Program-made: the position numbers and the translations under genes | Assembly: GCF_001653135.1 (NCBI RefSeq) | Contig: NZ_BDDS01000015.1 | Span: 1 to 64,000, forward strand | DNA from: Pseudoalteromonas neustonica | GTDB lineage: Bacteria > Pseudomonadota > Gammaproteobacteria > Enterobacterales > Alteromonadaceae | Reading direction: 5' to 3' | Length of the DNA: 64,000 nucleotides | Shown here: positions 17,546 to 26,946 of the stretch, piece by piece | How positions within the stretch are numbered: position 1 is the stretch's first letter | How the letters are laid out: every line of letters starts with the position of its first letter | The notes under the pieces: generated by a model | Database searches by the model: none | Told to the model about the DNA's origin: nothing | The model's input: the letters and a program-made list of their open reading frames with translations, nothing else

Positions 17546-19816
17546 TTAAAACTGATAGCTAACATCAAGCCCATACCGGCGACCTTCACCTTTAAAGTCT
17601 TCTAGCATACCTAAGAATGGGCCTAAATCAAATTTCAAATGAGAGTAATGCGTTTCAAATAAATTTTTTCCCCACAATACCATTGACCACTGATCCATCT
17701 GATAACGAATATTACCGTTAACTAAACTATAGCCGTCTTGAAAGGCATAGGGGTTTTGGTTCTGATCAAAGTAATAATCAGATTGATAATCAATAACCAG
17801 TTGAGTTGTTAGTGGATTATTTGCAAGCTCAAATGCATACTCTATCGCTGCCGAAACATTCCACTTAGATGTAAAAGGTAGGCGGTTATTGGTCAAACTA
17901 TTGCCAAGTGGATCTACAAACTCTTCAAACTCGGCATGCGGTATATAACCCAGTGAAAAACGCATTGATAATGCATCATTGGCTTTATAATCAAACTCTG
18001 CTTCTAAACCGTAAATAGTAGAATCACCAACGTTTTCTAACAGCTGAACTGGCGGGCTTTGTGGCGATGCTGATGGTTGATTCATAAATACTTGTTGATC
18101 ATTATAATCATAATAAAATGCAGCCCAATTCATTCGCACACCCTGCTCAGGCCACCAAGATTTAGTACCAACTTCATGGGAGTTTAGGCGTTCTTTATCA
18201 TAGGCGGCCAACTCAGCTTGCTCTGGTGATGATAAAAACCCACCATTATAACCCCCGCTTTTTGCACCGTTTGCAAACCTATAATATGTGTTTGTGGTCT
18301 CACTTAGTTGATAATTTACAGACAACTGTCCTGAAAACCCGTTGTCGCTTTGCTCTCCTTTCACATGATAAAAAGGCACTATAGCGCCTTCTAGGTCGCT
18401 AGGATCAACAATGGCATTTAATTGAGAGAGTGAATCGTACTCCAGTGATTCATACGAATAACGAAGCCCTGCCGCAATCCACCACTTCGTACTTAGCTGA
18501 TAATCAAGTTGGCTAAACAAAGCAAGACTTTGCGTATCAATTTGATTGTCGTAATAAAATGTTGCAGTTAAATTTGTGGGCAAAATACCACGATAATCAC
18601 GTAATATATCATTTACATTATTTTGCTTTATCGATTCGTCAGCAAAATAAATTCCAGTTGTGAGAGTATGATCACCAAATTGTGTTGCTAAACGTAACTC
18701 TTGAGTAATAAAGTCTGTATCTAGCCCTAATGAACCTTCACAAAGACGCTGTGGAGAACCATCACAATTAAACGCATGGTCTCGCTCCAACTGATTATAA
18801 CTTGATATGGAGACGAGCTCATTTTCAGAATTTATTTGCCAGTTTAAATGTGCACTAAAACCTTTACCGTCGCTTTTATGAGGCGAGTCATTATTTACGC
18901 TCACGGTATAAAAGTCGTCGCTGCCATCGTTAAAACCAAAATTATCAAAGCAATTTTGAGAGCCCGCTTGTTCAACAGAGCACGGCTGCAATGTTAGCGG
19001 ATTAGCTACAATCCCAATACTCCCCACAGGCTGTACAATTCCTTGCCAATCTTCAATGTGTCCTTTTAATAATAGTTGAACATTGTCAAAGTCGGTTAAC
19101 AAAGAAATACGCGCATTTGTTTGTTGCATACCTGCGGTAGGTGATTGAGTATAAATGTTTTTTGTAGAATACTCATAGTCTTGATGATTAAGCGCCACGC
19201 GCAAAGCGCTATTTTCGCTAATTTGAGTGTTATACATACCATCAAGAGTTACTGAATTATTATTGCCAGCACCAACACTCAGGTAACCCGTTTGGGCAAA
19301 CTCAGGGCGTTTTGTACGAATCAATATCGCCCCACCGGTAGAGTTTCTACCAAATAATGTTCCTTGGGGGCCACGCAGTATATCCACTTGCTCAATATCA
19401 AAAAAGTTAACTATTTGATTGCTCGCAGAGCCAACCGCCACGTCGTCAACGTATATTGCCACTGGCGATGTATTCGCAGTATTATAATCTACTAAACCAA
19501 CCCCACGAATGTTAACTGCTGGCGGTGTGCCTTCAGCTGCATTTTGACTAATTTTTACATTAGGTGCGAATACTGAAAGCTCTGTCGTGTCTTTGTAATG
19601 TTGAGATGTTAATGCCTCTCCTTTTACATGACTGACCGCAATACTTACTTTTTCAATCGCTTGAGCGCGTTTTTGCGCATACACTTCTATCACTTCCATG
19701 TTACTTTTTGACACCACAGCAGCTTCATTTTGCGCCTGAAGACTCAATGGCAAAATTAAACTTGATGAACACAATAACAACACATGATTTGAAATTGGTT
19801 TGCATAGGCTTTTCAT
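17546..19816 (-). CDS. TonB-dependent outer-membrane receptor
   Basis: A 756-residue receptor. It has a signal peptide to about 28, a TonB box (MEVIEVYAQK), a plug domain (about 60-160; VDILRGPQGTLFGRNSTGG) and a 22-strand barrel ending in the aromatic YGLDVSYQF. It is of the iron-siderophore/organic-substrate type widespread in marine Proteobacteria; the substrate cannot be told. No ferric-uptake box is obvious upstream. It lies between the FAD oxidoreductase (98 nt upstream) and the sensor kinase (short gap downstream) on the same strand, and probably imports the compound the cluster handles. Confidence 0.93.
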   Translation of the reverse strand: MKSLCKPISNHVLLLCSSSLILPLSLQAQNEAAVVSKSNMEVIEVYAQKRAQAIEKVSIAVSHVKGEALTSQHYKDTTELSVFAPNVKISQNAAEGTPPAVNIRGVGLVDYNTANTSPVAIYVDDVAVGSASNQIVNFFDIEQVDILRGPQGTLFGRNSTGGAILIRTKRPEFAQTGYLSVGAGNNNSVTLDGMYNTQISENSALRVALNHQDYEYSTKNIYTQSPTAGMQQTNARISLLTDFDNVQLLLKGHIEDWQGIVQPVGSIGIVANPLTLQPCSVEQAGSQNCFDNFGFNDGSDDFYTVSVNNDSPHKSDGKGFSAHLNWQINSENELVSISSYNQLERDHAFNCDGSPQRLCEGSLGLDTDFITQELRLATQFGDHTLTTGIYFADESIKQNNVNDILRDYRGILPTNLTATFYYDNQIDTQSLALFSQLDYQLSTKWWIAAGLRYSYESLEYDSLSQLNAIVDPSDLEGAIVPFYHVKGEQSDNGFSGQLSVNYQLSETTNTYYRFANGAKSGGYNGGFLSSPEQAELAAYDKERLNSHEVGTKSWWPEQGVRMNWAAFYYDYNDQQVFMNQPSASPQSPPVQLLENVGDSTIYGLEAEFDYKANDALSMRFSLGYIPHAEFEEFVDPLGNSLTNNRLPFTSKWNVSAAIEYAFELANNPLTTQLVIDYQSDYYFDQNQNPYAFQDGYSLVNGNIRYQMDQWSMVLWGKNLFETHYSHLKFDLGPFLGMLEDFKGEGRRYGLDVSYQF

Positions 19817-19914
19817 TCGTAACAGACCTTTATCCTAGGAGTATGTAAATATACTGTAATTATTTATAATTATAGACTAATTAATTACTAAAAGTAGTCT
19901 AAATATCAGTAACT

Positions 19915-22167
19915 TTAGGTAGTTTTTGTCGGCTCAAATGCATTTTCTCCACTTATATATTGTGGATATCCACATAATGCTCGCGCTGTCTGCATTCCTG
20001 CCATAACAGCCGCTTCAACACAACCGGCATTCACACCCGTTTTGATCCAATCCCCTGTTATAAATAAATTACTAAACTGCGTACCATCCGTCGCTAAACG
20101 ATACTGGCTCGAACCTGCTACAGACAAAACATAGCGTTCACTCGGGTCAACATTAACTCGCCAATATTGTTGATCTAAACGCGCTTTGCCTGACACATCA
20201 TTTGCATATAATACTGACCAATCAAAGCCATTTTGATCATAAGCTAATGGCCATAATGGCTGCATATTAGTCGTTACCAATTGTGTTAAATTCGTTTTTA
20301 CATCAGCTTTTGCTCGCGCTGGGAACGTGTGGTCACTTTGTGGTGGATATTCTGCACAGGCAAAGGCACTGCAAAAATAGGCAATGTTTTTTGGACTGTT
20401 ATTCAATGGCCATTGCTCTTTGTCTACTAAGTTTTGCATTGCAGCCCACGTGTCAAATGGTTCGCTAAAACCACTTAAAATCGGCCCTTCTTCGCTTGGC
20501 GGCATATACTCCCAACCAAGCTGCTGATCTGTTTTATTTAACCAAAGCTGGCTGGCTTGCGTTGCTACCGTAAGAACATTTTTAGCTTGTGCAGCAAATG
20601 CATCATCAATAGCTAATAAACGCGGGCAAATATGTTCCAATGATGCAACAGAAACACCAAGAATAAGTTGATCAAAATCGTGTTTGAAACGCAATGTTTT
20701 GTGAGGTAATGGCTGACCAAATTCAGCTTGATAACGACTTGGCCAGTCTGTCCAAAAAGACTCTAAATTAATATTATATTGCTGTAATAGCGTCGCTTGC
20801 GCTGTATTAATTTGATTATAAAGGGGCTCACTTGGCCAGCAAGGTAAACTTTTAACATCAACAAGGGGTTGATATTCAATATTATTTTTCAGTTCAACTT
20901 GTTGTTGCAATTCAATTTCTGTTACACAACGCTTACCATTACTATCATAGCCAGGCGTAATATTTTGAAGTTGATGGAAAAACTCAAACTTAACCCCTCT
21001 TTGCTTTAAGAGCTCATAAAGTGGTGAAAAAATCACACCCCCCATTCCAGCCTGCATTTTCCACATAACACCACCACTATAGCATAATGCGATTCTCAAC
21101 ATTGCTAATGCTGCAACCCCAGCTTCTACATTCGGTTTGCTAAAATCCCCTTTAGGGTATGCAAACACTAAATCATAAAACCCACGCACAGGGGCCGAAT
21201 CCACACTGTATTGTTTATTCGCGCCATTTTTTAGCAGCCATTGGCGAAAATCATACTTATTAATAACACCAAAACCATCACGGTAAACTTTGTCTTTGAT
21301 TAGCCCGACAAGCATTGCAATTGCAAGATCAGCACAAATATACAAGCGTCTTAATTGTGCATTTTCATCCATTAACTCTGTCAATTCTTGATTAAGCCAG
21401 CGCTTTAACTTTCTGACGATATACCAAATTACTAAGCTATCTTTTTTCTCAGATATTTGAGGCTGTAATGTATTTTTATTTTGTGTAAATTCATTTAATT
21501 TATCGACCAGTAAGCTGGGCGTTGATGTGATCTCTTGACTTAAGTTTTGTATATCATGTGTAAACGTTTTCCACGCATCACTGCCATCAGTGGCTAGCTC
21601 TTGAACATGTTGGTATAGGTGTTGTAGTAAATATTTATCACGTGTTTTTTTAGTTGTTAATTGTGTACTTTTAGCTTGTTGATTTGCTGCAATTTCTAGT
21701 TGCGGGATCCATTTTTTTAACCACGCAAGGGTCATTTTAATAAAATCCCATGCTGTAATATCTAAACTGCCGTTTGCAGGGTTACCCGGTAAAACTGGAA
21801 AATCAATTGGCCACGTTTCCCACTCATTATCTATATGCTCTTCTAAGGCAATAAAACTATGTGGTTTAAACGCTTGTTGCCACGTGCTTAATGCGCATGT
21901 TGTAGGTCGATTTAATTTATTGTAAACCGTTTCGATTGCTTTAAAGCTGTTTACATATGCTCCAAACCAAACATGTAAACCATGTTCTTCTATACGCTCG
22001 CCCATCGCTGCATTTCGCCCACTCGCTCCTTTTCCCCCTAAACGCCACCCTTGCTGATAAACAGTAATTTCGCGATGCTGCTGCCAATCATCTTGCTCAG
22101 TCAAATACAACGCAGCAGTCATAGCAGCAACCCCACCACCGATAATGGCTATTTTTTCATTACTCAT
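19915..22167 (-). CDS. Large FAD-dependent oxidoreductase, phytoene-desaturase/squalene-dehydroxylase-like
   Basis: A 750-residue flavoprotein. An N-terminal Rossmann motif (IAIIGGGVAAMTAALYL) is followed by a GWRLGGKGASGRN box and HGLHVWFGAYVNSF, as in amine-oxidase/phytoene-dehydrogenase flavoproteins. Near the C-terminus, NLFITGDWIKTGVNAGCVEAAVMAG is the second FAD contact. It is much longer than typical family members (about 450-550), with an inserted helical region at about 160-290. It is encoded 11 nt after the acetoacetate-decarboxylase-like gene, so the pair is surely co-transcribed. It probably acts on a hydrophobic polyprenyl-type or polycyclic substrate; this is inference. Confidence 0.85.
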   Translation of the reverse strand: MSNEKIAIIGGGVAAMTAALYLTEQDDWQQHREITVYQQGWRLGGKGASGRNAAMGERIEEHGLHVWFGAYVNSFKAIETVYNKLNRPTTCALSTWQQAFKPHSFIALEEHIDNEWETWPIDFPVLPGNPANGSLDITAWDFIKMTLAWLKKWIPQLEIAANQQAKSTQLTTKKTRDKYLLQHLYQHVQELATDGSDAWKTFTHDIQNLSQEITSTPSLLVDKLNEFTQNKNTLQPQISEKKDSLVIWYIVRKLKRWLNQELTELMDENAQLRRLYICADLAIAMLVGLIKDKVYRDGFGVINKYDFRQWLLKNGANKQYSVDSAPVRGFYDLVFAYPKGDFSKPNVEAGVAALAMLRIALCYSGGVMWKMQAGMGGVIFSPLYELLKQRGVKFEFFHQLQNITPGYDSNGKRCVTEIELQQQVELKNNIEYQPLVDVKSLPCWPSEPLYNQINTAQATLLQQYNINLESFWTDWPSRYQAEFGQPLPHKTLRFKHDFDQLILGVSVASLEHICPRLLAIDDAFAAQAKNVLTVATQASQLWLNKTDQQLGWEYMPPSEEGPILSGFSEPFDTWAAMQNLVDKEQWPLNNSPKNIAYFCSAFACAEYPPQSDHTFPARAKADVKTNLTQLVTTNMQPLWPLAYDQNGFDWSVLYANDVSGKARLDQQYWRVNVDPSERYVLSVAGSSQYRLATDGTQFSNLFITGDWIKTGVNAGCVEAAVMAGMQTARALCGYPQYISGENAFEPTKTT

Positions 22168-22178
22168 ACTATTTTCCT

Positions 22179-23135
22179 TTATAGAGGGAGGACTTGAGAA
22201 GCTTCAAGTTGGTCAAAATCCATGCATATATAAAAAGGTAAATACACATCTTGTGGGCCTACTTTTAAGCCAAACATTTCAGCCAATGGAAAACTATCCA
22301 ACTGCTCTATTTGTAATTTAAAGTCTGGCTTTAAGAATTTAAATTTATGGATTTTTTTAATTTCTGATGGCGAGTGCATCACAGCTTGATATACCGCTAA
22401 TTTGCCTTGACCATCAGGGAATTGCTTAAATAATATTTGGTCCATTTGTGGATTAACAAACCCACTAAGCAATTGCTTTAATAAGGAAAAGTCTATACCC
22501 ATGTGTTCCCCATCAAACAAATTTGCCACACGATCACCAAAATCTTCCAACGTTGATAAAACACTTTCGTTATTTTCTTTAGCTGTGGTTGTTAAGGAAA
22601 GTAGCTGGTGTGTCTCTAATTTAGATGATGGAGAGAAATGTTTAAAGCAATCTAGCGATAATGAAAAATCAGTTAGTTTGTTAACAGAGCTAGGCATTTT
22701 ATATTCACACATATATTTATTGTAGCCCCATGTCTCTCGTCCATTTATGAGTGCATAAATATTATTGACACAAATAAATGCTGGGTACCAATAAAGATGC
22801 GTAATATCTTCATCATCTCCTTGCTTTTCTACCTTTACAACTGGCAACCAAACAATAATATCTGTTTCTTGCATCCAACCATGTTCGTTAAAAGGTGGTG
22901 TTAATGAGGCGATTTTTTCAATATCAGTAAATGTCAGTAGCGCGTACTCACCCAGCCCTTTAAAATAAGTGTCCTCTGTTGCTACTGTATTAAGTGTATT
23001 ACTTATATACGCTTGAACTTTTGTTTGATCTATTTTTATAAAAAAGCCATACATGTTTGCATTAGTCATCCGACATGGCGGCTTTGCTACAGGGTTAGAT
23101 AAGAAGTGACGATATAGCTTATGTTGGTCAGTCAT
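22179..23135 (-). CDS. Acetoacetate-decarboxylase-like protein
   Basis: A 318-residue protein resembling the acetoacetate decarboxylase superfamily. It has an extended beta-cone with YLPFYICMDF at the end and GRETWGYNKYMCEYKMP in the middle, matching the ligand-cavity strand that carries the Schiff-base lysine region in true decarboxylases. Whether the catalytic lysine is present needs an alignment; Lys in GYNKYMCEY is a candidate. No signal peptide. It starts the four-gene minus-strand run that continues with the FAD oxidoreductase, TonB receptor and kinase. Some members of this superfamily are not decarboxylases but bind or transform aldol-type compounds. Confidence 0.7.
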   Translation of the reverse strand: MTDQHKLYRHFLSNPVAKPPCRMTNANMYGFFIKIDQTKVQAYISNTLNTVATEDTYFKGLGEYALLTFTDIEKIASLTPPFNEHGWMQETDIIVWLPVVKVEKQGDDEDITHLYWYPAFICVNNIYALINGRETWGYNKYMCEYKMPSSVNKLTDFSLSLDCFKHFSPSSKLETHQLLSLTTTAKENNESVLSTLEDFGDRVANLFDGEHMGIDFSLLKQLLSGFVNPQMDQILFKQFPDGQGKLAVYQAVMHSPSEIKKIHKFKFLKPDFKLQIEQLDSFPLAEMFGLKVGPQDVYLPFYICMDFDQLEASQVLPL

Positions 23136-23224
23136 ATAATAAATTAATCTAAGTTAAAAACTTAGTATAGCCATACAACTAATCAATATACTAGTTTGTA
23201 GCATTTAATTAATACAATACAACT

Positions 23225-23537
23225 AGGGCGTGTTGACCTTTGTGGATTGAAATTTGTTCAATCTAGGGGCGATTTAATCGCGGCGCGAGGTTTGTAACCT
23301 AGCGGGCTAAGTAAAAACCGAGCAAAGCTTCCGCGTCCTGCTCACGCCCCTTACCTACATCCGTGTAGGTAACAAAGAGTTAATCGCCCCTAGGAAGAAC
23401 CCTTTGGGCAGCGCATATTTGGCATTTATACTGCGTTATCGCCTATTTATGGGGAACAACCACACATCATAGGCGCTGCCTTGCCTAAATAGCAAATAGA
23501 CTGCTGCAAAATTAATCATGAAAGGTCAACACGCCCT
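23225..23537 (+). repeat. MITE-like repeat family 2, copy A
   Basis: 313 bp bounded by AGGGCGTGTTGACCTTT and its inverse AAAGGTCAACACGCCCT, with TA at each outer edge, as left by TA-targeting (mariner/IS630-type) transposition. No ORF. It matches the longer copy at 46763-47123 but lacks about 48 bp found there. Its right end supplies the last base of the stop codon of the next gene. Confidence 0.85.
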
Positions 23538-24087
23538 ATAAATCATCACTAAACAGTCGTTTACTAAAATATAAGTAACCTTGATTATCAAAATTATTTG
23601 ATAATGGATTCATAAAGCCATGACCATAGTCACACTGAAAACAGCTGACGTTCGCTTTTGTTTGTAGGCTTGTGATAATAACGCTCACATCAAAATGTGC
23701 CTCTTGATAAGGAAATATCAATTCGCATGGTATTGTTGCTGGTAAATTTAAATTATAACGAATTTGATTTGGATAAAATGCCACGAGCTTTTTGATATAG
23801 CGATTTTTAGTACATGCTTGGCTACGCCATGCGGCTGCCCCCCCAGCACTAAAACCAATAATTGTGGTATCCGTTTTTATATTATCTAACACTTTATTTA
23901 GTTTTTGAAAATAACCGTCATGCCCACACTGAGATATAAACTGTTGATATTGCAGCTCCTCGTCAATAACGGGCTGTAGTTGAGCATCGTATGGATCTAC
24001 AATAATAAACTCACCATTCAACGCTTGTGCAAACTGTGTCAAATATGATGTTTTTCCAAAAATATCACTCACAATAATGTAATTCAT
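23536..24087 (-). CDS. Small alpha/beta-hydrolase-like protein, stop codon at a mobile-repeat junction
   Basis: A 183-residue protein with an esterase-like nucleophile elbow GFSAGGAAAW (GxSxG, Ser near 81), DPYDAQ after a beta strand, and a possible catalytic His in YGHGFMNP near 155. This is the dienelactone-hydrolase style of alpha/beta fold. The reading frame ends in a TAG made of the flanking TA plus the first G of the family-2 mobile repeat, so the native C-terminus may have been shortened. The neighbouring decarboxylase-like gene follows on the same strand across the repeat. Confidence 0.7.
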   Translation of the reverse strand: MNYIIVSDIFGKTSYLTQFAQALNGEFIIVDPYDAQLQPVIDEELQYQQFISQCGHDGYFQKLNKVLDNIKTDTTIIGFSAGGAAAWRSQACTKNRYIKKLVAFYPNQIRYNLNLPATIPCELIFPYQEAHFDVSVIITSLQTKANVSCFQCDYGHGFMNPLSNNFDNQGYLYFSKRLFSDDL

Positions 24088-24456
24088 CTATTGTCCTCAC
24101 TTTTTCGTGCCTCAAAATACAGTATTTATAATTAAAAAACTATAAAACAACAAAAATGCTTGCCTAAACAAATTTACTTAGGTAAAGTCTCTTCTTGGTC
24201 CTAAAAAAGCCTCGCGGTTAACCTCTTTACCCTGATCCAGTAAGCCCCGCAAAACGTATATTTTAAAGCTAAGTTATTGTACGGCGAGAACCCCAAGTCA
24301 AACTACGACATATTTTTTAAATAGTCGCATAAATGTCATAAAGATCGTCAACACTATAATGAAGCTAAACACGAAACAGTCTATCTAATCATGTTTTAAC
24401 TGCTAATATGAAATTAGCGACATAGAAAAGATAACAAGAAAAAAGTGAGTTTTATT
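24088..24456. other. Intergenic region, divergent promoters presumed
   Basis: No gene seen in about 370 bp. A good -10 TATAAT lies at 24355-24360 pointing toward the small gene at 24457, with only a poor -35. No repeat element is present. Confidence 0.4.
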
Positions 24457-24624
24457 ATGTCTTATAATTACAATGGATCTATGATCCAAATCGCACATCC
24501 AGTGCAATCAATTTCAGTAAATAAACAACGTGTTATTTTTTCTGATACGCAAGGTTTAAAGAATGCCTTGTTTACAAAAGCAAGTGACGCACGTCAGTTT
24601 GTTAAATGGCTGAAATCCAATTAA
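24457..24624 (+). CDS. Small unknown protein (55 aa)
   Basis: A short reading frame starting MSYNYNGSMIQIAHPVQ and ending VKWLKSN. It is too short for most gene finders, but it is supported by a TATAAT about 97 nt upstream and by its own strong terminator 32 nt after the stop codon. The product is hydrophilic with an alternating beta-like N-half and a helical C-half (SDARQFVKWLKSN). I know no family for it. The ribosome site is weak (GTGAG, 7 nt upstream), which is the main doubt. Confidence 0.6.
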   Translation: MSYNYNGSMIQIAHPVQSISVNKQRVIFSDTQGLKNALFTKASDARQFVKWLKSN

Positions 24625-24656
24625 TTTATATTGAATTGTATTATTGCTATTGAATT

Positions 24657-24687
24657 ACGCCAGCCTTTGCTGGCGTTTTGCTTTTTT
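24657..24687 (+). terminator. Rho-independent terminator
   Basis: ACGCCAGC / GCTGGCGT stem with a 4-nt loop, followed by TTTGCTTTTTT. It closes the small gene at 24457-24624. Confidence 0.85.
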
Positions 24688-24751
24688 CCAAGAAACTATT
24701 TAACTAACTGCTACACTTACTGATAGTAATCATTTTTTAGTGGTATAAATA

Positions 24752-25609
24752 ATGACAGGTGTGTATCTAACTCTATTTTTATTTTTATTATCTAGCACCA
24801 CGGTACACGCTAAAACAATTGACTGGGTAGTCACCGACTTCGCCCCATATTATATTTTTAATGATCAATATGCGGGTACAGGGCGTGACGAAAGTGTTAT
24901 CTCTTTACTTGAAGAACAACTACCAAACTATACCTTTAAGCGAGTTATTTTACCTTCGAGCAGAACTGTTCGCGAAGTCTCGAACCCAAATCACACCTAT
25001 TGTATGCTCTCGCTGTATCAAAGTGAGCATCGCCGTGAACATATAGCATTTAGTGAGCAAGCTTCCACTATTGGCTTATCACCTTCCATCGCTATCCATA
25101 AAGAACTCTTACACAGCCTAAAATTAGATCCTAACGCCCAAATTTCACTAAAAAAATTGTTAAGTGAATACAAACTCACCTTAGGCATATCAATGAGCCG
25201 TTCTTATGGAGAAACGATAGACGACGTAATAAATACTAATGCTGATGCATCTATCATTATTCGTCCGGGACGAGATACACTCGCAAGCTTAACTTATATG
25301 CTAAAAAAGAAACGCATAGATATATTGTTAGGCTATCCGAGTGAGCATTTTTATTTAGCTAAATCTATGGGCTTTGATGATGAGTTGATACAGCTACCAC
25401 TAACCGAGGCGTCAGAACTCAGTTTTGGCTATATTGGCTGCACTAATACCGCACAAGGTAAGCAGCACATAAAAACTTTAAATAGCGCACTGGCAATCAT
25501 AAAAGAACAGCCTAGTTATCACGAAGTATTAATACGTTGGTTACCTGATAATTTAAAGCCCTTACTTGAGCAACGTTTACAAGCAAACAAAAACGCCTCA
25601 ACTAAGTGA
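24752..25609 (+). CDS. Periplasmic substrate-binding protein, TIGR02285-like
   Basis: A 285-residue exported protein with a signal peptide (about 1-20, cut after VHA) and a mature start TIDWVVTDFAPYYIF typical of extracellular solute-binding family 3 relatives of the TIGR02285 group. No ABC permease genes adjoin it, so it may be a stand-alone sensor-type binding protein. The last codons and stop lie inside the terminator hairpin. Confidence 0.8.
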   Translation: MTGVYLTLFLFLLSSTTVHAKTIDWVVTDFAPYYIFNDQYAGTGRDESVISLLEEQLPNYTFKRVILPSSRTVREVSNPNHTYCMLSLYQSEHRREHIAFSEQASTIGLSPSIAIHKELLHSLKLDPNAQISLKKLLSEYKLTLGISMSRSYGETIDDVINTNADASIIIRPGRDTLASLTYMLKKKRIDILLGYPSEHFYLAKSMGFDDELIQLPLTEASELSFGYIGCTNTAQGKQHIKTLNSALAIIKEQPSYHEVLIRWLPDNLKPLLEQRLQANKNASTK

Positions 25610-25619
25610 GGCGTTTTTT
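25589..25619 (+). terminator. Terminator overlapping the 3' end of the binding-protein gene
   Basis: AAAACGCCTC / GAGGCGTTTTTT with an 8-nt loop. The stop codon TGA (25607-25609) is part of the right arm. Confidence 0.85.
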
Positions 25620-25658
25620 CTAACTATTTGTCCGAATATTACTGCGCCTAAACTTTGC

Positions 25659-26237
25659 TTATTTACGTATGCCTTCAATAAATAAACCAATATCAACATG
25701 TGTTGATGCAGGCCCAAGATTATAATCAATACCAAAATCAGCTAATTTCAGGCTGGTTTCACCTTCAAAACCAACACGATAACCACCCCATGGATCTTTT
25801 CCTTCACCTATTTTATCTATTTCAAAAGTAATGCTTTTAGTGACGCCATGTAATGTAAAGTCACCCGTAACTTTTGCTTCATCGCCTTTAGCATCAAATA
25901 CAATACTGGTGCTTTTAAAACTTGCTTGTGGAAACTTATCAACATTTAAGAAATCTTTTCCTCTTAAATGTTTATCACGTTCTGCATGGTTTGAATCGAT
26001 ACTTTTAGTCTCAATATTTACCATGATCTGTGATGCATTTGGGTTAGCTGAATCATAATTAAAGCCACCATCAAATGTATTAAAACGACCATGTAACCAA
26101 CTGTAACCTAAATGTTTAATTTTAAAGTTTACAAATGCATGAGCGCCTTGAGTGTCAATCACATAGTCTGCTGCGTGTGCAGTGCTTGCGCCAAATAATG
26201 TTGCTGCAACAGCAGCAGATAGTAGTAATTTTTTCAT
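25659..26237 (-). CDS. yceI: YceI-family periplasmic lipid-binding protein
   Basis: A 192-residue secreted protein with a signal peptide (cut after AHA at about 22) and the YceI beta-barrel pattern (YVIDTQGAHAFVNFKIKHLG, GDFTLHGVTKSITFE). The family binds isoprenoid or amide lipids in the periplasm. It follows the cytochrome b561 gene by only 3 nt, the same pairing as E. coli yceJ-yceI. Confidence 0.93.
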   Translation of the reverse strand: MKKLLLSAAVAATLFGASTAHAADYVIDTQGAHAFVNFKIKHLGYSWLHGRFNTFDGGFNYDSANPNASQIMVNIETKSIDSNHAERDKHLRGKDFLNVDKFPQASFKSTSIVFDAKGDEAKVTGDFTLHGVTKSITFEIDKIGEGKDPWGGYRVGFEGETSLKLADFGIDYNLGPASTHVDIGLFIEGIRK

Positions 26238-26240
26238 TTA

Positions 26241-26795
26241 TTAATCATCCTTTAATGGTTTGATCATTCTAATTAAGGTTTTATCTTTATCGATAAAATG
26301 ATGTTTTAATGCCCCAAGTGCATGTAACGTTACTAAGCCGATCAAACTACATGCCGCCCAGTAATGAACTTTACCTGCAATATCTGCCTGATTTTCTACC
26401 GATAAGTCAATTGCGGGAATACTAAATAACGTAAACACCTCAATCGCACGACCATCCGCAGTCGAAATCAAATACCCTGAAATAACAATACCAATCAATA
26501 ACATGTAGATAAGTAAATGTGCAAAGTGCGCGACTTTATTCACTACTTTACTTGAACCTTCAACAGGTTTTGGCTGTGTGCCCATTACCCGCCACGCTAA
26601 TCTAAATATCAATAATGCCGCAAGTGTGATCCCTATACTTTTATGTAAATCCATCGAACCACGATACCAGCTATCGTAATAAGTAAGCTCGACCATATAT
26701 AAACCTAGGCCAAAAAGACCTATAACTATCAATGCCATCAGCCAATGCAAAACAATGGTAACTAAGCCATAACTCGAGTGAGTATTTTTAAACAT
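26241..26795 (-). CDS. yceJ: Cytochrome b561 family protein
   Basis: A 184-residue four-helix inner-membrane cytochrome b. The haem-ligand histidines sit in VLHWLM, DLHKSIG, HFAHLLIY and WAACSLIGLVTLHALGALKHH. It would pass electrons between a membrane quinone pool and a periplasmic partner, probably linked to YceI. It is preceded by a 34-bp near-perfect palindrome (26864-26897), which may be its operator. Confidence 0.92.
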   Translation of the reverse strand: MFKNTHSSYGLVTIVLHWLMALIVIGLFGLGLYMVELTYYDSWYRGSMDLHKSIGITLAALLIFRLAWRVMGTQPKPVEGSSKVVNKVAHFAHLLIYMLLIGIVISGYLISTADGRAIEVFTLFSIPAIDLSVENQADIAGKVHYWAACSLIGLVTLHALGALKHHFIDKDKTLIRMIKPLKDD

Positions 26796-26863
26796 AGAAA
26801 GACTCCCTAAACCAGTAACGCCAGAATAGCCCGTCCCTAACTAAAAGAAAATAGCGAATAACA

Positions 26864-26897
26864 AACAAGTTGTGTGCATATATGCACATAACTTGTT
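26864..26897. repeat. 34-bp near-perfect palindrome between scpA and yceJ
   Basis: AACAAGTTGTGTGCATA and its inverse TATGCACATAACTTGTT form a dyad with no spacer and a single G/T mismatch. No T tract follows on either strand, so an operator for a dimeric regulator fits better than a terminator. It lies 69 nt upstream of yceJ and 50 nt after scpA. Confidence 0.6.
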
Positions 26898-26946
26898 ACG
26901 GGTTTGCGAGTTAAAGCTTCACGATAATTACTTTGAGTGGGTGAAA

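Noticed and set aside
24330..24352. Pho box (TGTCATAAAG...CGTCA) upstream of the small gene
   Set aside because: The two GTCA halves are 12 nt apart instead of 11 and the site sits too close to the -10.
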